Below, in pieces: positions 23,668 to 25,322 of a stretch of 25,322 bases of DNA. The stretch is from Elusimicrobia bacterium RIFOXYB2_FULL_49_7 (GTDB lineage Bacteria; Fibrobacterota; OXYB2-FULL-49-7). Position numbers and translations under genes: made by a program. Position 1 is the first letter of the stretch. Each line of letters starts with the position of its first letter. The notes below the pieces were generated by a model that did no database searches, had not been told where the DNA came from, and worked only from the letters and a program-made list of their open reading frames with translations. The stretch spans positions 3,694-29,015 of the forward strand of contig MGVN01000213.1 in NCBI GenBank assembly GCA_001800515.1, written 5' to 3'.

Positions 23668-25322
23668 TTGCCGCGCTATTCAATAATAATTGTAACCTAC
23701 AATTCAGGACGGGACATTGCACCCTGCCTGAAAAGCATTGAAAAGAACACTCGTGATTTCGAGGTAGCGGTCGTTGACAATGCCTCCCGCGATAATACCC
23801 GCAACGAAGTCGCCAAATTTTCTTCTGTAAAGACCTTTTTCAGTCCCATTAACCTCGGTTTTTCCGCAGGGGTGAATGCGGGCATTAAAATGACCACCGG
23901 TGATTTTGTCATCCTGCTTAACCCGGATACCGTGGTTTTTCCTCTCTGGACCGAACGGATGGCCGACAAATTCAAAGCCTTGCGTAATGTGGGTGCTGTG
24001 GGGCCCCTGTCCACCAACTGCATCGGTTATCAGAGCGTTTTTCAGCGGCTTAACCATGATTTCAACGGCCCGTTCAATATTCACGATGTGGCCGACAAGG
24101 TGCTCATGCAGGTCGGTCAGTACGATGAACTGAAAGTCCTCATCGGTTTTTGTCTCATGGTACCCCGGGAGGTACTCTATCATGTGGGTCTGCTTGATGA
24201 GCGTCTTTTTCTGGGAAACGATGATTTGGAATTTTCCTGGCGTCTCCGTTCGCACGGGTATCGCCTTATTCTGGCCAAAGATGCCTTTGTGGCGCACGAG
24301 TTGCAGCACAGCTTCAAGAGCGAACCCAAAGAGACGACTCAACGATTGGTTCAGGAAAGTACGGATGTCCTTTTTCGCAAACTGGCCCGACGATATGGCG
24401 CCCAGAATGTCCCGATTTGCGAACAGATGTGGGGCATAGACTGGTTCAAGCCCTCCGAATCCGTAAAGCGGGAAGCTCTTCCCGGACCCGAAAAACGGCT
24501 CCGACTGCTTTTGTGTTATCATTATTCGCCCGAAACCTTGCCGGCCCGATGGGAGGGACCGCTTCGGGAGTTCAATGAAGTGACCACCATCGGCTTTTCA
24601 ACGGCAGCGGATCGGCCCCAGAATATTCCTCTTTCAAGCAAGGACGATGATGTGGCGGCAGCGGTTGAGCGGAGCGGTGGATTTTCAGAATATGATCTCT
24701 TTGTCTGGTTCGAATCCTCCCACTTTTCAATGTCGGATCGGTTCCTGAAGATTCCCATTCCCACGATTGGCGTTTTTTCAGCCTCCTCGGTCCATTTTGC
24801 ACTCCATACCAAGACATTCGCGCTGTTCGATCATGCCGTTTTTACGGAATACAATGTTTTCCGCTATCTTCGGATGAGGGGAATCGAAAATATCTCCCAT
24901 CTCTATACCAACGCTTTTGATGATTCCGTCCTGCCCGACATAACGGATCCTCCATTTGACGTCTCCTTTGCGGGCTGTTATATCAGCTATCTTTATGGCG
25001 CGCGCGGAAAAGCCCTGAAACGGTTGCTTGCGCTATCGGATCGTTATCGGATTTATCTCGGCAACGGTGTGTATGACAAGGATTACCGGAAACTGATTAT
25101 CCATTCCAAGATTGTCGTGAACACCCCGGCGGATCGGCTCCATGGGGTGACCATGCGCGCTTATGAGACAATGGGCCAGGGGCGGCTGTTATTGACGAGT
25201 GATCCTCTGGACCGTTGTCCGTTGCAGGATTTTCAGGAGGGTGTCCATTATGTGACCTATCGGGACGAGCAGGATCTGGAGAATAAGATCGACTATTATC
25301 TGGCTCATCCGGAGGAGCGGCG
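23668..25322 (+). CDS. GT2 glycosyltransferase fused to a CgeB-like (GT1-type) domain; 3' end outside window
   Basis: The start is TTG 23668, fixed by GGAG 10 nt upstream and by the family's usual beginning (YSIIIVTYNSG, residues 4-14). The frame is still open at the window end after 551 codons. Residues 1-~245 are a rhamnosyltransferase-like GT2 domain: VVDNAS (35-40), INLGFSAGVNAGI (61-73), ILLNPDT (82-88, the metal/nucleotide site with D87) and GNDDLEFSWRLR (183-194, catalytic acid region). Residues ~275-551 are a second transferase-like domain with FAGCYISYLYGARGKAL and VVNTPADRLHGVTMRAYETMGQGRLLLT (483-510). The following EGVHYVTYRDEQDLENKIDYYL tail is typical of CgeB-like proteins. The likely role is assembly of surface polysaccharide or protein glycan in the cytoplasm. 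Confidence 0.88.
   Translation, partial: MPRYSIIIVTYNSGRDIAPCLKSIEKNTRDFEVAVVDNASRDNTRNEVAKFSSVKTFFSPINLGFSAGVNAGIKMTTGDFVILLNPDTVVFPLWTERMADKFKALRNVGAVGPLSTNCIGYQSVFQRLNHDFNGPFNIHDVADKVLMQVGQYDELKVLIGFCLMVPREVLYHVGLLDERLFLGNDDLEFSWRLRSHGYRLILAKDAFVAHELQHSFKSEPKETTQRLVQESTDVLFRKLARRYGAQNVPICEQMWGIDWFKPSESVKREALPGPEKRLRLLLCYHYSPETLPARWEGPLREFNEVTTIGFSTAADRPQNIPLSSKDDDVAAAVERSGGFSEYDLFVWFESSHFSMSDRFLKIPIPTIGVFSASSVHFALHTKTFALFDHAVFTEYNVFRYLRMRGIENISHLYTNAFDDSVLPDITDPPFDVSFAGCYISYLYGARGKALKRLLALSDRYRIYLGNGVYDKDYRKLIIHSKIVVNTPADRLHGVTMRAYETMGQGRLLLTSDPLDRCPLQDFQEGVHYVTYRDEQDLENKIDYYLAHPEER

Noticed and set aside
23704..24522. A 272-codon open frame on the minus strand
   Set aside because: It lies opposite the GT2 domain, whose motifs are unambiguous in the plus-strand frame.
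1..25322. CRISPR arrays, tRNA/rRNA genes, insertion sequences, phage or defence islands
   Set aside because: Reading both strands showed no regularly spaced repeats, no cloverleaf with a CCA end, no transposase/integrase motifs and no toxin-antitoxin pair.

Overview
The window comes from a Gram-negative bacterium. It encodes predicted outer-membrane beta-barrels, an SPase II lipoprotein and an AmpG/PAT-type inner-membrane permease. A secreted protein carries the FlgD-like/type-A C-terminal sorting module (PNPFNP then YDIRG), and a second, orphan copy of that module survives as a remnant. This points to the FCB assemblage (Fibrobacterota/Bacteroidota-like) or a related uncultured candidate phylum; I cannot name a species. 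Most genes have a strong GGAG-type ribosome site, with a few clear exceptions. I see no tRNA, rRNA, CRISPR array, transposase or plasmid-type origin.

Layout. (1) 1-3855, plus strand: the 3' part of a large secreted protein resembling the exo-rhamnogalacturonan-lyase (PcRGLX/YetA) family, then by a 4-base ATGA overlap a CheY-like receiver, a degenerate receiver fused to CheX, and a second, shorter CheX-like protein. (2) 3860-8531: a minus-strand URO-D superfamily gene, divergent from an AraC regulator. The AraC gene is followed 1 nt later by a 7TM-PAS-HisKA membrane protein with no ATPase domain, and then by a radical SAM/SPASM-like protein. The intergenic region has a perfect TATTGCGG repeat with 21-bp periodicity. 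(3) 8537-10045, minus: an amidohydrolase and, downstream of it, a truncated and frameshifted alpha/beta hydrolase. (4) 10228-15376: a small polytopic membrane protein (plus), then minus-strand envelope genes, namely a beta-barrel candidate, a large lipoprotein and another barrel candidate, with a terminator between the last two. (5) 15472-18397, plus: AmpG/PAT permease, a divergent chorismate-synthase paralogue that has lost the first catalytic histidine, and the orphan sorting-domain remnant. (6) 18459-23610: nitronate monooxygenase-like (minus) divergent from ACT-malic enzyme (plus); PiT phosphate transporter plus DUF47/PhoU-like partner (minus); and a MerR regulator (plus). (7) 23668 to the end: a GT2-CgeB-like two-domain glycosyltransferase, cut by the window end.

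The most unusual points are the chorismate-synthase paralogue with GGSYQ in place of GESHG, the CheY/CheX/CheX-like set coupled to a secreted carbohydrate-active-type protein with no CheA in view, and the AraC-coupled sensor that lacks a kinase domain. No single complete new defence or mobile system is evident. Function calls rest on motif and fold recognition by eye.
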